Numbered from the stretch's first letter, positions 32,873-42,837 are shown. The stretch: 64,000 bases of DNA from Flavobacteriaceae bacterium (GCA_004762155.1 SIHP01000008.1:62001-126000), one strand, 5' to 3'. Made by a program: numbers and translations. The notes: a model not told the origin generated them from the sequence alone.

Positions 32873-35764
32873 ATGAAAAAACAATTACTCTTATTATTAG
32901 TAGTGTTAAGCAGTTTCGCTTTAAATGCGCAAGAATCACCCGCTAGCTATGGAACTTCACCTGAATGGAACAATATTTTAACATTTGGAGGTAATGGATT
33001 AGAAACCGTTATAGAAATGCAAAAAGATGCTGATGGAAACTTGTATGTACTAGGTAACTTTTACGGAGAAACAACTATAGATACAGAAGTATTAAATAGC
33101 GAAGGTGTCAATTCAAATATTTATTTAGCAAAATTCTCTACTAATGGAGATTTGTTGTGGATAACGCAAAGTGATGCCGAAGTAGATGGAAATGTGAATG
33201 CTTATCAGCTAGGTGTTTACGATGAAAAAGTATATATACTAGGTCATTTTAAAGATGGAGATAAACTATCATATCAAGTTTTAAATGGTAGTGGTATTGA
33301 AAATTGTTTTTTTGCGGAATATGATTCTTCTGGGAATTTGAACCAAGTTACGACTTTTGAAAACAATAATGACTCTATTGTGGGAAATGTATCAGTCAGT
33401 AGTGATAGTTATGTAACCCCCAGATTTACTCTTGATAAAGTAAATGGTTTTATTTATTTATCAACTTACAAACGACTTTTTTCACTAGAGATAAATTCTT
33501 TTTCCCTCAAACAAGAGAAGATTTTTGATGATAATTTAACGGTAACTGATTTAGTCTACTACAATAATAAAATATATATAACTGGTTATATAGGTGATTC
33601 ATTATATTTAGATTCGAACTATATCAATTTTACGGGAAGTTATCAGAGTCTTTTTTATGCGGCACTTAATTTAGATTTTACAGTAAATATTGTTCATAAT
33701 ATGAATTATGAAAATAATGGTCAAAGTAGTCCTGGAACTTCTAATGGAGGCAAATTTTTAGTAAAAAATAATGAGTTGTTTCTTGCAGCTATGAATTCTA
33801 TAGGTGGAATTTTGAATAATATCACATTTGATATAGGTGATTCATTGCCTTTTATAATTACGATAAATGATCAAGATGATTCAATTACTAACCTTAGAAA
33901 ATTCAATCAAGATGATTTCTTTTTAGCCAGTTTTTATAAGTTGAAGTTTTTATTTAGCGAACAAGAAGAGTTATATATGTTTCTGTTTACTAGAGATTTT
34001 AATAGTATGAATAAGTTGGTTTTTAATTCTGATGAAACAGAAACATTGGTTACTGTCAATACAAATTCAAATGATTCAAATACTGTTTTTGGATTGCAAG
34101 ATGAAATGATTAAGGCATATTCTAATCAAGATACAGGGAATTTAAACATTATTAAATTTGTAGAAGAAAATGAGGTTTGGATTAAAGAGTTTATTGGAGA
34201 AAATGGAAACAGTTCCTCAACAGTAATTGATGTAATTTCTGACAAAACAAATTATTATTATGCTCTTGTAGTAGATGATAGAAAAAGTAACAACCTTTTT
34301 GGTTCTTCCGATATTAACTTGGTGAAACTTGATTTTGACAATACGATTCTTTGGTCAATCCCTATTGAGGGAGATTTTAACGTAAGTAGAGGGATTGGTG
34401 AATTTATTAGTTATGCAAATGGAAGTGTTGTAATAGCTGGTAATATTTTTGGAGAAGTTAAAATTGGAGATGAAACTATAGTACCAACAAATGAAACTGT
34501 TGCCACTTTAATGATTGCAAAGTTTTCTGAAAATGGGGATTTAGTAAATCATAAACTTATAAACCCAACTACAGGAGAAGATCCTCCGTCTTTTACAGAT
34601 ATCCTTTTAATGGACAATGGTGAGGTAATTGTATCTTCAATATTATCTGGAAGAAAAATTGGAGAACTAACATTATTAAATAATGATTTAACCATACAAA
34701 AAACAGTTTTTTTTGAGGATGATACAATATTATATACTCAACAAATAACAAAAGGTCAAGATGGTAAAGTGCACTTGGTAGGAGAATTTTTTGGGGAAAC
34801 AGTTACTTATGGAGACGGACTTGTTTTTGAAAAACCAAATGGTGATGCTGAAAAGAATGGAAATAATGTTTTCTTCGAATTGGATTCAGAATTAAATGTT
34901 TTAGGTGTTTTTAATTATGCACATTCAGCTATAAATAATGGTGGTTCATGGCCATGTGCTTTGGTTGGTGATAATGATGGTAATAAATATGTATCAGGTT
35001 TTGCATATAGTACTCAAGACTTCACTTTTAATAATATCACTCCAATTTTTGATACTAAGGCTACATATTGGAATCATTATTATGCTAAAATAAACGAGCA
35101 GAATGAATTTGATTGGGTGCAAATAATAGGAAGTGACGAAAGGTTTTTTAATTATTCATCAATTGACATAGATGCTCTAGGGAATTTATATATATCAGGT
35201 TTTTTTCAGGGTAAATTATACATAAATGACACCATAGAATTAGATGTAGCTTATGAAGATGGAGATAATGCTTATATTTTAAAATATAATAATTTAGGAG
35301 AAGTACAATGGATTAAAACAGTTGCTTCTCCCAATTCTACTAGTACTTCTGGTATAGCAGCTAAAAATAATGGAGATTTAGCCTTAGGTGGTTACTTTTC
35401 TAATCAAGGAGTTTTTGATGAAAATACAGAAATAATGAGTCAAGGAGGTGTTAAAAGTTATTTGGCAACCTTATTATCTGGAGAAGTTCTGAGTTTGAAT
35501 GAAGAAGCATTAAACAAAGAAATGACTATTTTTCCAAATCCATCAAAAGACATTTTTAATGTAAATACTTCCTCGCTATTATTTGCAAAAGATAAAATAT
35601 ATACTCAAGTTTTAGATTTAAACGGAAGAATAATATTTAGTAAGGAAATGACTTTGAATGATGATTCGTTACAGATAAACTTAAGCGAGTTTTCAAAAGG
35701 AGTATATCTAGTAAAGTTAAAAGATGGAATTAATACCTATTCTAATAAGATAATTTTAGAGTAA
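32873..35764 (+). CDS. Secreted SBBP-like beta-propeller protein with T9SS type A sorting domain
   Basis: A 963-aa secreted protein. It has a signal peptide (MKKQLLLLLVVLSSFALNAQ) and a C-terminal T9SS sorting domain from about residue 885 (MTIFPNPSKDIFNVN ... KGVYLVKLKDGINTYSNKIIL). The body carries SBBP-like strands: LYVLGNFYGETTID, VYILGHFKDG, IYITGYIGDS, VVIAGNIFGEVKIG, KYVSGFAYSTQDF and LYISGFFQGKLYIND, each followed by a segment of the kind YLAKFSTNGDLLW. This fits a beta-propeller of unknown ligand. It starts 23 bases after the lepA terminator, so it needs a promoter in or near that terminator. No enzyme motif was recognised. Confidence 0.85.
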   Translation: MKKQLLLLLVVLSSFALNAQESPASYGTSPEWNNILTFGGNGLETVIEMQKDADGNLYVLGNFYGETTIDTEVLNSEGVNSNIYLAKFSTNGDLLWITQSDAEVDGNVNAYQLGVYDEKVYILGHFKDGDKLSYQVLNGSGIENCFFAEYDSSGNLNQVTTFENNNDSIVGNVSVSSDSYVTPRFTLDKVNGFIYLSTYKRLFSLEINSFSLKQEKIFDDNLTVTDLVYYNNKIYITGYIGDSLYLDSNYINFTGSYQSLFYAALNLDFTVNIVHNMNYENNGQSSPGTSNGGKFLVKNNELFLAAMNSIGGILNNITFDIGDSLPFIITINDQDDSITNLRKFNQDDFFLASFYKLKFLFSEQEELYMFLFTRDFNSMNKLVFNSDETETLVTVNTNSNDSNTVFGLQDEMIKAYSNQDTGNLNIIKFVEENEVWIKEFIGENGNSSSTVIDVISDKTNYYYALVVDDRKSNNLFGSSDINLVKLDFDNTILWSIPIEGDFNVSRGIGEFISYANGSVVIAGNIFGEVKIGDETIVPTNETVATLMIAKFSENGDLVNHKLINPTTGEDPPSFTDILLMDNGEVIVSSILSGRKIGELTLLNNDLTIQKTVFFEDDTILYTQQITKGQDGKVHLVGEFFGETVTYGDGLVFEKPNGDAEKNGNNVFFELDSELNVLGVFNYAHSAINNGGSWPCALVGDNDGNKYVSGFAYSTQDFTFNNITPIFDTKATYWNHYYAKINEQNEFDWVQIIGSDERFFNYSSIDIDALGNLYISGFFQGKLYINDTIELDVAYEDGDNAYILKYNNLGEVQWIKTVASPNSTSTSGIAAKNNGDLALGGYFSNQGVFDENTEIMSQGGVKSYLATLLSGEVLSLNEEALNKEMTIFPNPSKDIFNVNTSSLLFAKDKIYTQVLDLNGRIIFSKEMTLNDDSLQINLSEFSKGVYLVKLKDGINTYSNKIILE

Positions 35765-35810
35765 AAGAACTTTGTGTAAAAATTGAATAGAAAACTATTC
35801 TTGCTGAAAA

Positions 35811-35843
35811 GTTAAATACCTTTATTTGGTGTTTAGCTTTTTT
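35811..35843 (+). terminator. Terminator of the propeller T9SS gene
   Basis: GTTAAATACC pairs with GGTGTTTAGC (two G-U pairs) across a 7-base loop, followed by six T residues. Confidence 0.7.
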
Positions 35844-35923
35844 CAGTTTATGAGAATATTACGCTTAAAAGATATAATAATTATAACAGTAATTATTTCC
35901 GGATGAAAAGTATGGAAAAACTA

Positions 35924-35958
35924 AAAGCTGTCTGAAAATTATTTTCAGACAGCTTTTT
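35924..35958. terminator. Bidirectional terminator before the small lipoprotein
   Basis: AAAAGCTGTCTGAAAAT pairs with ATTTTCAGACAGCTTTT across a very short loop, with A and T tails. It ends the minus-strand lipoprotein gene and can back up the plus-strand one. Confidence 0.85.
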
Positions 35959-35979
35959 CTATGAGTTTTATAACTTTTT

Positions 35980-36255
35980 TTAGTTACAAGTAGCTCCTGA
36001 AGCTTCTAATACAGCAATATAATCATCAAATGAAGTACCATTTAAATCTATATCTGTTGAAACACCAGAAACAGTTACTTCAATTGTACCATCTCCATTA
36101 TCACAATATTGAGTAGATATACTAGAAAGTTCACATGTTTCACATGATAATTCACCTTGAAGTTGATCAACAGCATCTTCAACAGCATCTTCAATAGAAC
36201 AAGCAGCAAAAGCTAAAGTTCCAACCATAGCAATTGATAAAATTAATTTTTTCAT
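35980..36255 (-). CDS. Small acidic cysteine-containing lipoprotein
   Basis: A 91-residue precursor with a lipoprotein signal (lipobox FAAC, Cys19). The mature part is acidic and carries four more cysteines: a CETC pair (38, 41), Cys51 (QYCDNG) and Cys90 just before the end. Two disulfides or metal binding are possible. The strand-rich part GTIEVTVSGVSTDIDLNGTS suggests a small beta domain. No family was recognised. It is monocistronic, with a -7 element and a strong terminator, and probably lies at the cell envelope. Confidence 0.75.
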   Translation of the reverse strand: MKKLILSIAMVGTLAFAACSIEDAVEDAVDQLQGELSCETCELSSISTQYCDNGDGTIEVTVSGVSTDIDLNGTSFDDYIAVLEASGATCN

Positions 36256-36285
36256 AATTTTTAATTTTTTATTATTTTATGGAAA

Positions 36286-36293
36286 CAAAAATA
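36286..36293 (-). promoter_or_regulatory. -7 promoter element for the small lipoprotein
   Basis: On the minus strand this reads TATTTTTG (plus CAAAAATA), 31 bases before the start codon. Confidence 0.5.
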
Positions 36294-36424
36294 TGTTTTT
36301 TTTTAACACAAATTAACGTTTTTATTATTTATAGTGTCTCTAAATAAAATGAAGTTTTTTAATATTAAAGTAGTTGTATTTTTTGATATAATACATTGAA
36401 TTCTTGTTTTTTTTGGTAAATATT

Positions 36425-37189
36425 TTAATTTTCCAACCACTTCCTAAAATTAGCAGTAGTTGAAGAGCTAGTCATTACTTTTTCTTTGTTGTTTTTTAAG
36501 CTGATAAGCAGACGGTTTTTAAAATGACTTTCAATATTTTCTATAAAGTCTATTGAAATAATTTCACTCCTATTAATTTTAAAGAACTTAAGAGGATTTA
36601 ATTGTTGAGAAATACTACCAATATTTTGAGAAATTGTATGTCTTTTTCCATTGGCATCAAAAACAATACAAAAGTCTCCTGAGGCTTCAATTAAAGAAAT
36701 ATCACTTACGTTTAATAATTGAATGCCATTAGGTTTTTTAATTACAAAACGTTTTTTATAATTTGTGTTTTCTTCTTTTAAAACAGATTTTAATTCGTTT
36801 ATAGTTTTGCTATTTAAATTTGTGTAATTTCCTTTAGTAAATAAAGTCTGATATTTTTCTATGGCTTTATTAAAATCGGCTTTTGTATAAGGTTTTAAGA
36901 TATAAGCAATACCGTTTGTATTAAAAGCTTTAAAAAGATATTCATCATGTGCAGAACAAAAAATAATAGGGGCTTCTACATTTACTTCTTCAAATAAGTC
37001 AAAAGATATTCCGTCTAATAATTGAATATCTGATAATATAAAATCATACTTGTTTCTTATAATAAAACTTTTACCATCTGAAATAGATCTTGCCCAATCA
37101 TGTTCTATAGTGTCATCGAATACATTAGCAATGTAAGATACAAGTTTGTTGTAGGCAGGGATTTCATCCTCTAAAATTAATACTCTCAT
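36425..37189 (-). CDS. LytTR-family response regulator
   Basis: Two-component DNA-binding regulator of 254 aa. The receiver domain (1-120) has LILEDE at residues 4-9, the phosphoacceptor Asp54 in FILSDIQLLDG, and the terminal Lys in AYILKPYTKAD. The LytTR DNA-binding domain occupies about 145-253 (RFVIKKPNGIQLLNVSDI, then FFKINRSEIISIDFIENIES). It lies 11 bases downstream of the LytS-type kinase, its obvious partner, and both follow an outer-membrane receptor gene. Target promoters are unknown; autoregulation of the operon is possible. Confidence 0.94.
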   Translation of the reverse strand: MRVLILEDEIPAYNKLVSYIANVFDDTIEHDWARSISDGKSFIIRNKYDFILSDIQLLDGISFDLFEEVNVEAPIIFCSAHDEYLFKAFNTNGIAYILKPYTKADFNKAIEKYQTLFTKGNYTNLNSKTINELKSVLKEENTNYKKRFVIKKPNGIQLLNVSDISLIEASGDFCIVFDANGKRHTISQNIGSISQQLNPLKFFKINRSEIISIDFIENIESHFKNRLLISLKNNKEKVMTSSSTTANFRKWLEN

Positions 37190-37200
37190 AAGTCTTGAAT

Positions 37201-38214
37201 TTATTCACTTAGTTTAATTATAGGTATTGATACTTTATATTCTTTTTCTTTATTTAAGATAACTACTTCTTGGTTTGATAAATGTTTATAACGTATTCTT
37301 AGGTTTTCTAAACCAGTTCCAAAAGATTCGTTTTTAGATTTAAGGCCAGATTTATTATTTATTATTTGAAGTGTATCTTCATTAATGATTATTTTAGTTT
37401 TTATAGCGAAAGCATCATTTTTATTATGCTTTATTACATTTTCTATAAGTGTTTGTAAAGCTCCTGTTGGAATAAATTTATCAGTTAAATTTGTTTTTTG
37501 TTCAATAGAAAACTCATAATCATCTTCAAAACGCGTTTTTATAAGAAAAATATAATTTCTAGTGAAGTTAATTTCTTCGGATAATTCCATTACTTCACTG
37601 TCTTTTGTTTGAATTAAATAACGATAAATAAGTGACAATCTATTGATGTATTCTTTAGCTTTTTCTGGATTACTATCAATTAAAGAATCTAAAGTGTTGA
37701 GGTTGTTAAATAAAAAATGTGGATCTATTTGACTGCGCAACAATTTTAATTCGTTTTCTTTTTGTTGTTTTTCTATTTTTAAAAACGCTGTTTGCCCTTC
37801 ATAGAATTTTTTAGTTAATAAAATAGCAAAAGGAAAGCCAGTGTTAGTAGTTGCTCTATCTATCATATCAAAAATATAATCCATTCCTTTAGGGAATCTA
37901 CTCCAGTCATTTTTTCCAGACCAAAAGCCTATCAGATGTTCTATAGAAGCGAAAAATATTAAAATAATTAGTGCATAAATAGTTGACAGAATATACTTTT
38001 TTGAAATTAGGAACTTTGGGATTAACCAAAATATGAACAAATATATTATAGCGCAAGTAGTTATGATTTCTGCGGGAAAATCAAAAACATATTCTCTTAA
38101 AAAAGCACTTCTTTCATAATAACTAACACCTTGCATTGTAAAAGAAACTAGATAAAAGAGACTTAAAATAATAAGATCTGATTTATTTATTTTGGTATTC
38201 ATCATAATGAACAA
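37201..38214 (-). CDS. LytS/YehU-type sensor histidine kinase
   Basis: Membrane kinase of 337 aa with four predicted spans in the first 150 residues (IILSLFYLVSFTMQG, EIITTCAIIYLFIFWLIPKF, STIYALIILIFFASIEHLIGF and a weaker one). The His_kinase motif is LRSQIDPHFLFNNLNTLDSL, followed by a short ATPase domain with ALQTLIENVIKHN and FGTGLENLRIRYK. There is no separate sensor domain, so the membrane part is the likely input. The start is uncertain among the ATGs at 38214, 38205 and 38202. It lies 6 bases after the receptor gene and 11 before the LytTR regulator. Confidence 0.93.
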   Translation of the reverse strand: MFIMMNTKINKSDLIILSLFYLVSFTMQGVSYYERSAFLREYVFDFPAEIITTCAIIYLFIFWLIPKFLISKKYILSTIYALIILIFFASIEHLIGFWSGKNDWSRFPKGMDYIFDMIDRATTNTGFPFAILLTKKFYEGQTAFLKIEKQQKENELKLLRSQIDPHFLFNNLNTLDSLIDSNPEKAKEYINRLSLIYRYLIQTKDSEVMELSEEINFTRNYIFLIKTRFEDDYEFSIEQKTNLTDKFIPTGALQTLIENVIKHNKNDAFAIKTKIIINEDTLQIINNKSGLKSKNESFGTGLENLRIRYKHLSNQEVVILNKEKEYKVSIPIIKLSE

Positions 38215-38220
38215 ACTTAA

Positions 38221-40596
38221 TTAATTATTATCGTTAATTCTGTTCTCTTCATCTTTAGAAGCATTCTTCTTGTTTCTTTTTTTACTGAATTTAGATCCAA
38301 AACTATAAGTTAATCTTAATTGAATGTTTTGTCTTGAACCATTACTTTCAACTGATGCTTTTCCATTACCATAATCGATATTACCAACAAAACCTCTGTT
38401 TAACATCTTATTAAAGCCAAGATTTACTTTTAATTTATCTTTCATAAATTTCTTTCCGAAAGAGAAACCAAGTTCAGCCAACCAATCTACATTTATTTGC
38501 CCTTCTAAAGCACCTGTTCCGTAATTTCCATTCATTTCAAAATTAATATCCCAAGGTAACTTGTAGTTTGCTTGAATAAACCAATATAAATTCCATTGCG
38601 ATAAATCAATATTATGTATTGCAGATTCGTAATTTGTGTTAACAACAATAAATCCTGTGTAACCATCTAGTTTATTTATAAAATCTAAAGGTCCAAAAAG
38701 TCTAAAATTCCAGTTTGTATTGTTTTCTATGTTTACTTCTTGTTGTGTAATTTCAGCGGTAACATTGTCTTGTTTAATCAAATCAAAAATAGCATCATTT
38801 GTTTCGCTATATCCAATTCCAAAGAAAGGTTGACCATCATAAGTTAAATTAAATTGATACTTATTGGTAAAAGAAGGTTTTAAGTTTGGGTTTCCAATTT
38901 CTGCAGAATACGGATCTAAATAGGTTACAAAAGAATTTAAGGTATTGTAAGACGGACGTTGAATACGATAGCTATATGATAAACTTGTGCCAAGGTTTTC
39001 TGTAAGTTTTCTGCTAACTGATGCGCTTGGAAAAATTTTACTGATAGGTCTTGTTTGAATAGTTTGGGTAAGGTCGTCGTCTAAAGTAAAGATAGAAGTT
39101 CCTTGTGTATCACTATCTTCATAACGTAAACCTCCAGAAAAACTCCAATCACCTACTGAAGCGTTTATTTTTGTATAAAAAGAAAAGATTGTTTCTTCTA
39201 CTAAAAAACGACTACTTTCATCTGCTAAATATATATAATCTCCAATGCTATTTTGTTCAAAAGAAGCAAGATCACTGTCTGTGTTAACTTTAGCATATTT
39301 AGTTCCAACACTTAATTTAAAATCATCATTAAACGTTTTTATATAATCAGCTTTATAGGTTTTAATAGTGTATTGGCCATCTTGTAAATAGCGTCTATTT
39401 GAATATTCAATTGTACTTCCATTGGTGTCCGATAAGTTATTATTGTTGTTTGTTTTGTATTTTATATAGTTAAAATCTAGGCTTAATTGATCTTTTTCAG
39501 TTTTATATTCATAATATGGATTTACATTAAAAACATCACGTTCTAAATCAATACTGTTTTCAGAAAATAAAGTATTCGTGTCTGTAAGGTCAGATACAAT
39601 TGTTTCACTTGTTGCTACTCTGTCAGATGTTCTTGTTGTCCATTTACTTCCTATTCCAATAGTATGTTTATCATTTATAAAGTAATCTAAATTACCGCTA
39701 ATATTAAAGTTTTCAGGTTTAAAGGGCGATATTGTTGTCTGATCGTAAATAGTATCACCAACATTTCTTTTTAAAAATAAGTCGTCACGCCAAGTTGGTT
39801 CTGAATAACCAATACTTGTTTGCCAGTTTATTTTGTTTTTATAACTAGCAATAGAGGCTCTTGTTCCATATTCAAAACCTTCATCTTCACCAATCCATGT
39901 ATTTACGCTTCCATGCGTTCCAAGTTTTACATTTTTCTTTAATATAATATTTATGATTGCTCCAGAGCCAGAAGCATCGTACTCTGCACCAGGTTGTTCT
40001 ACTACTTCAACTTTAGCAATATTATCAGCAGGTAAATCACGTAATAAAGATTCCACATCCATGTATTCTGTGGTTTTTCCATTAATTAAAATCCGAACAC
40101 CAGAATTACCCGCTACAGATATTCCGTTATTGGTAACTAAAACACCAGGAATTTTTTTCATTACATCTTGTAAGCTGCTATTAATCATTTCAGAATTTTC
40201 TAAATCAACAATTAATTTTTCGGCTGTCTGTTTAATAACTGGTCGTTTACTAGTAACAACAACCTCGTTTAAGGTTTGATTCTCTTCTTTTATTGTGAAA
40301 TTTATCTTTTTATTTTCAGAAAGTTGAAATTCTTCTGATTTTTTAGATTCAAAACCTAACATAGAAACCTCTATTTGATAAAGCCCTTTGTTAATATTGT
40401 CAAAAGAATAATCTCCGTTTTCATCAGAAATTACTCCTTTTGGCATTGATTTACTTTTTGCTTTTGATAAAATAACATTAGCAAATGGTAAAGGTTGATT
40501 TTGCTCATCAGTAATCTTTCCATTAATACTATACTGTGCATTAACAAAAGCAATGTTTGTGATTGTTAGTAACAAAAGTAATTTTAGTTTTTTCAT
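38221..40596 (-). CDS. TonB-dependent-type outer-membrane beta-barrel receptor with carboxypeptidase-like domain
   Basis: A 791-aa outer-membrane protein: signal peptide to about residue 20, a CarboxypepD_reg-like domain at about 22-105 (YSINGKITDEQNQPLPFANV), a plug domain at about 110-215 (LNEVVVTSKRPVIKQTAEKL, then GVRILINGKTTEYMDV) and a barrel to the end. The form matches the outer membrane beta-barrel family that differs slightly from classic TonB receptors. The barrel includes FGIGYSETNDAIFDLIKQDN. Unlike SusC/SusD systems there is no lipoprotein partner. It is the first gene of an operon with a LytS/LytTR pair, so it may import or sense a specific ligand. Confidence 0.9.
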   Translation of the reverse strand: MKKLKLLLLLTITNIAFVNAQYSINGKITDEQNQPLPFANVILSKAKSKSMPKGVISDENGDYSFDNINKGLYQIEVSMLGFESKKSEEFQLSENKKINFTIKEENQTLNEVVVTSKRPVIKQTAEKLIVDLENSEMINSSLQDVMKKIPGVLVTNNGISVAGNSGVRILINGKTTEYMDVESLLRDLPADNIAKVEVVEQPGAEYDASGSGAIINIILKKNVKLGTHGSVNTWIGEDEGFEYGTRASIASYKNKINWQTSIGYSEPTWRDDLFLKRNVGDTIYDQTTISPFKPENFNISGNLDYFINDKHTIGIGSKWTTRTSDRVATSETIVSDLTDTNTLFSENSIDLERDVFNVNPYYEYKTEKDQLSLDFNYIKYKTNNNNNLSDTNGSTIEYSNRRYLQDGQYTIKTYKADYIKTFNDDFKLSVGTKYAKVNTDSDLASFEQNSIGDYIYLADESSRFLVEETIFSFYTKINASVGDWSFSGGLRYEDSDTQGTSIFTLDDDLTQTIQTRPISKIFPSASVSRKLTENLGTSLSYSYRIQRPSYNTLNSFVTYLDPYSAEIGNPNLKPSFTNKYQFNLTYDGQPFFGIGYSETNDAIFDLIKQDNVTAEITQQEVNIENNTNWNFRLFGPLDFINKLDGYTGFIVVNTNYESAIHNIDLSQWNLYWFIQANYKLPWDINFEMNGNYGTGALEGQINVDWLAELGFSFGKKFMKDKLKVNLGFNKMLNRGFVGNIDYGNGKASVESNGSRQNIQLRLTYSFGSKFSKKRNKKNASKDEENRINDNN

Positions 40597-40707
40597 GTGT
40601 CGTTTTTTATTTCTAGCTTAAAATTGGTGTTAATTGTTTATCTGAACTATTATAAAATGATAAAGCAGGTTTTTTTAACGACGAATGAATCTAAAAAATG
40701 TATCAAT

Positions 40708-40740
40708 AAAAAAGCCTCGATTTTAAATCGAAGCTTTTTT
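40708..40740 (-). terminator. Terminator of the zinc metallopeptidase gene
   Basis: AAAAAAGC and TCGATTT pair with AAATCGA and GCTTTTTT, with one-base bulges between the halves, giving a long A/T-flanked hairpin just after the minus-strand gene. Confidence 0.75.
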
Positions 40741-40760
40741 ATTATGTATGGAAATAGAGA

Positions 40761-41459
40761 TTAGTCTCTGCCTCCTAAAATTTGTAGCCCCCAATATAAA
40801 AGCATTGCTAATGAACCTAACGCAGCAACTAAATAAGTTCTGGCAGCCCATTTTAAAGCATCTTTAGAACCTGCAAGTTCTTCTCTTGAGACGATATTTT
40901 TGTTTTCTAACCAAGCTAAAGCTCTATTACTAGCATCATATTCAACAGGTAACGTAACAAAGCTAAATAAAGTTCCAAGTCCCATAAAACCTAAACCAGC
41001 GATAGCAATATAAAAGCCAAAACCAGTACTACTTGAAGCTGCGCCTAATACAAGTCCACCAATAACCATCCATTGAGAAAAGCGAGAAGTAATACTAACC
41101 ATAGGAACTAATTTAGACCTCATTGTTAACCATTGGTAAGCTCTAGCATGTTGTACAGCATGGCCAACTTCATGAGCGGCAACAGCCGCAGCTGCAGCGT
41201 TTCGTTGATTGTAAACCCCTTCACTTAAATTAACAGTTTTGTTTTTTGGGTTATAATGATCAGTTAGCATTCCTGGTGTAGAAATAACTTCTACATCATT
41301 AATACCATGGTCAGCTAACATTTTTAAAGCTATTTCAGCTCCACTCATTCCATTACGTAAATGAACTTGAGAATATTTTTTAAATTTTCTTTTTAGTGTA
41401 TTGCTCACAATCCAACTAAAAAAAGAAATAACACCTATAAGCGCATAAAATCCTATCAT
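40761..41459 (-). CDS. YugP-type membrane zinc metallopeptidase
   Basis: Integral-membrane peptidase of 232 aa. The zinc motif HEVGH is at residues 96-100 in AVAAHEVGHAVQHARAY. Hydrophobic spans occur at the N-terminus (FYALIGVISFFSWIVSN) and three times after about residue 118 (VIGGLVLGAASSSTGFGF, AIAGLGFMGLGTLFSFVTL, LVAALGSLAMLLYWGLQIL). The segment DHYNPKNKTVNLSEGVY before the motif is typical of YugP. Length and layout are normal. It is monocistronic and divergent from the asparaginase gene. Substrates are not known for the family. Confidence 0.92.
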   Translation of the reverse strand: MIGFYALIGVISFFSWIVSNTLKRKFKKYSQVHLRNGMSGAEIALKMLADHGINDVEVISTPGMLTDHYNPKNKTVNLSEGVYNQRNAAAAAVAAHEVGHAVQHARAYQWLTMRSKLVPMVSITSRFSQWMVIGGLVLGAASSSTGFGFYIAIAGLGFMGLGTLFSFVTLPVEYDASNRALAWLENKNIVSREELAGSKDALKWAARTYLVAALGSLAMLLYWGLQILGGRD

Positions 41460-41546
41460 AATTTATTTTTTTGTTTTTAAGTTTTTAATCTTTTTGTTTG
41501 ATAAATTTACAACATAAATTATTCCGTTTTAAAAAATAATAGATAA

Positions 41547-42578
41547 ATGTCAGAAAAACCAACGATATTATTGATATATACAGGAGGTACAATTGGTATG
41601 ATGAAAGATTATCAAACCAAAGCTTTGAAAGCATTTGATTTTAATCAATTGCTAGATAAAATACCTGAACTACAATATCTTAACTGTAATATAACAACTA
41701 TTTCTTTTGAAGAGCCTATAGATTCTTCAAATATGAATATTGATTCTTATATAAAAATAGCAGAAATAATTTCAGATAAATATAATTCTTTTGATGGTTT
41801 TGTTGTTTTAACAGGTTCCGACACAATGTCGTATATATCATCAACAATAAGTTTAATGTTTGAGAATTTGCAAAAACCAGTGATTTTTACGGGTTCACAA
41901 TTACCAATAGGAGATTTAAGAACAGATGCAAAAGAAAATTTAATTACATCAATTCAAATTGCATCAGCAAAAGAAAATGGAGAAGCAATTGTAAAAGAAG
42001 TTGGTCTTTATTTTGAGTACAAGTTGTTTAGAGCAAATAGAACTACTAAAATCAACGCTGAACGTTTTGAAGCATTTGCATCAATGAATTATTCTCCTTT
42101 AGCAGAAAGTGGCGTTCATTTACATTTTAATAAAGATTTATTATTTAACCCGACTAATAATGGCGAGAGTTTAGTTTTTAGGAAAAACTTAATAAAAGAT
42201 GTCGCTATTTTAAAACTTTTTCCAGGAATAACAAAAAGGGTAGTGGAGGCTATTGTTAATATACCAGATTTAAAAGGATTAATATTAGAAACCTACGGAT
42301 CTGGAAATGCTCCTACCGAAACATGGTTTGTTTCTTTATTAGAAAAAATAATTAAAAAAGGAATTCATATTGTAAATGTAACACAATGCATTGGAGGAAG
42401 TGTTCTTTTAGGTTTATACGAAACAAGTACAGATTTAAAAAATATAGGAATTATTAATGGAAAAGATATTACAACTGAAACTGCAGTAGCAAAAATGATG
42501 TATTTGTTAGGTGAAAATTTAACAAAAACAGAGTTTAAGCAATATTTTGAAACTTCTTTACGAGGAGAGATAAGTTAA
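41547..42578 (+). CDS. ansA: Type I (cytosolic) L-asparaginase
   Basis: Predicted to hydrolyse asparagine to aspartate and ammonia. The two catalytic threonine regions are present: IYTGGTIGM (residues 10-18) and VLTGSDTMSYISSTISLM (near 91-108). The downstream TGSQLPIGDLRTDAKENL also fits, and the C-terminal domain has LETYGSGNAPT and VTQCIGGSVLLGLYE. No signal peptide is seen, so it is a cytosolic type I enzyme. The 343-aa length is normal. It is divergent from the peptidase gene, and about 260 bases separate it from exbB. Confidence 0.93.
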   Translation: MSEKPTILLIYTGGTIGMMKDYQTKALKAFDFNQLLDKIPELQYLNCNITTISFEEPIDSSNMNIDSYIKIAEIISDKYNSFDGFVVLTGSDTMSYISSTISLMFENLQKPVIFTGSQLPIGDLRTDAKENLITSIQIASAKENGEAIVKEVGLYFEYKLFRANRTTKINAERFEAFASMNYSPLAESGVHLHFNKDLLFNPTNNGESLVFRKNLIKDVAILKLFPGITKRVVEAIVNIPDLKGLILETYGSGNAPTETWFVSLLEKIIKKGIHIVNVTQCIGGSVLLGLYETSTDLKNIGIINGKDITTETAVAKMMYLLGENLTKTEFKQYFETSLRGEIS

Positions 42579-42837
42579 AAAATGTTAAATAAAACAACGA
42601 AAATGTACTTAACTTATTGAATTTACATCAAAAAGGTTTTATTTTTAATGTTTTTATGTAAATACCTTTCATTTTTTTTTAATGTCCCAAGATTTTTTTG
42701 TTATTTGGCAGTCTGAAAAATTAAGGTATTTTGAAGTTTTGGTAATAAACCAACAATTTAAAAATTATATAAACCTTAAATTGTAGTAAAAATTGTATTT
42801 TTAACACGTTAACTATTTAAAATTAATTATAACAAAG

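Noticed and set aside
42579..42837. Riboswitch or small RNA before exbB
   Set aside because: Only A/T-rich sequence with a weak AAAGGT/ACCTTT pairing around 42630-42670; no known aptamer core.
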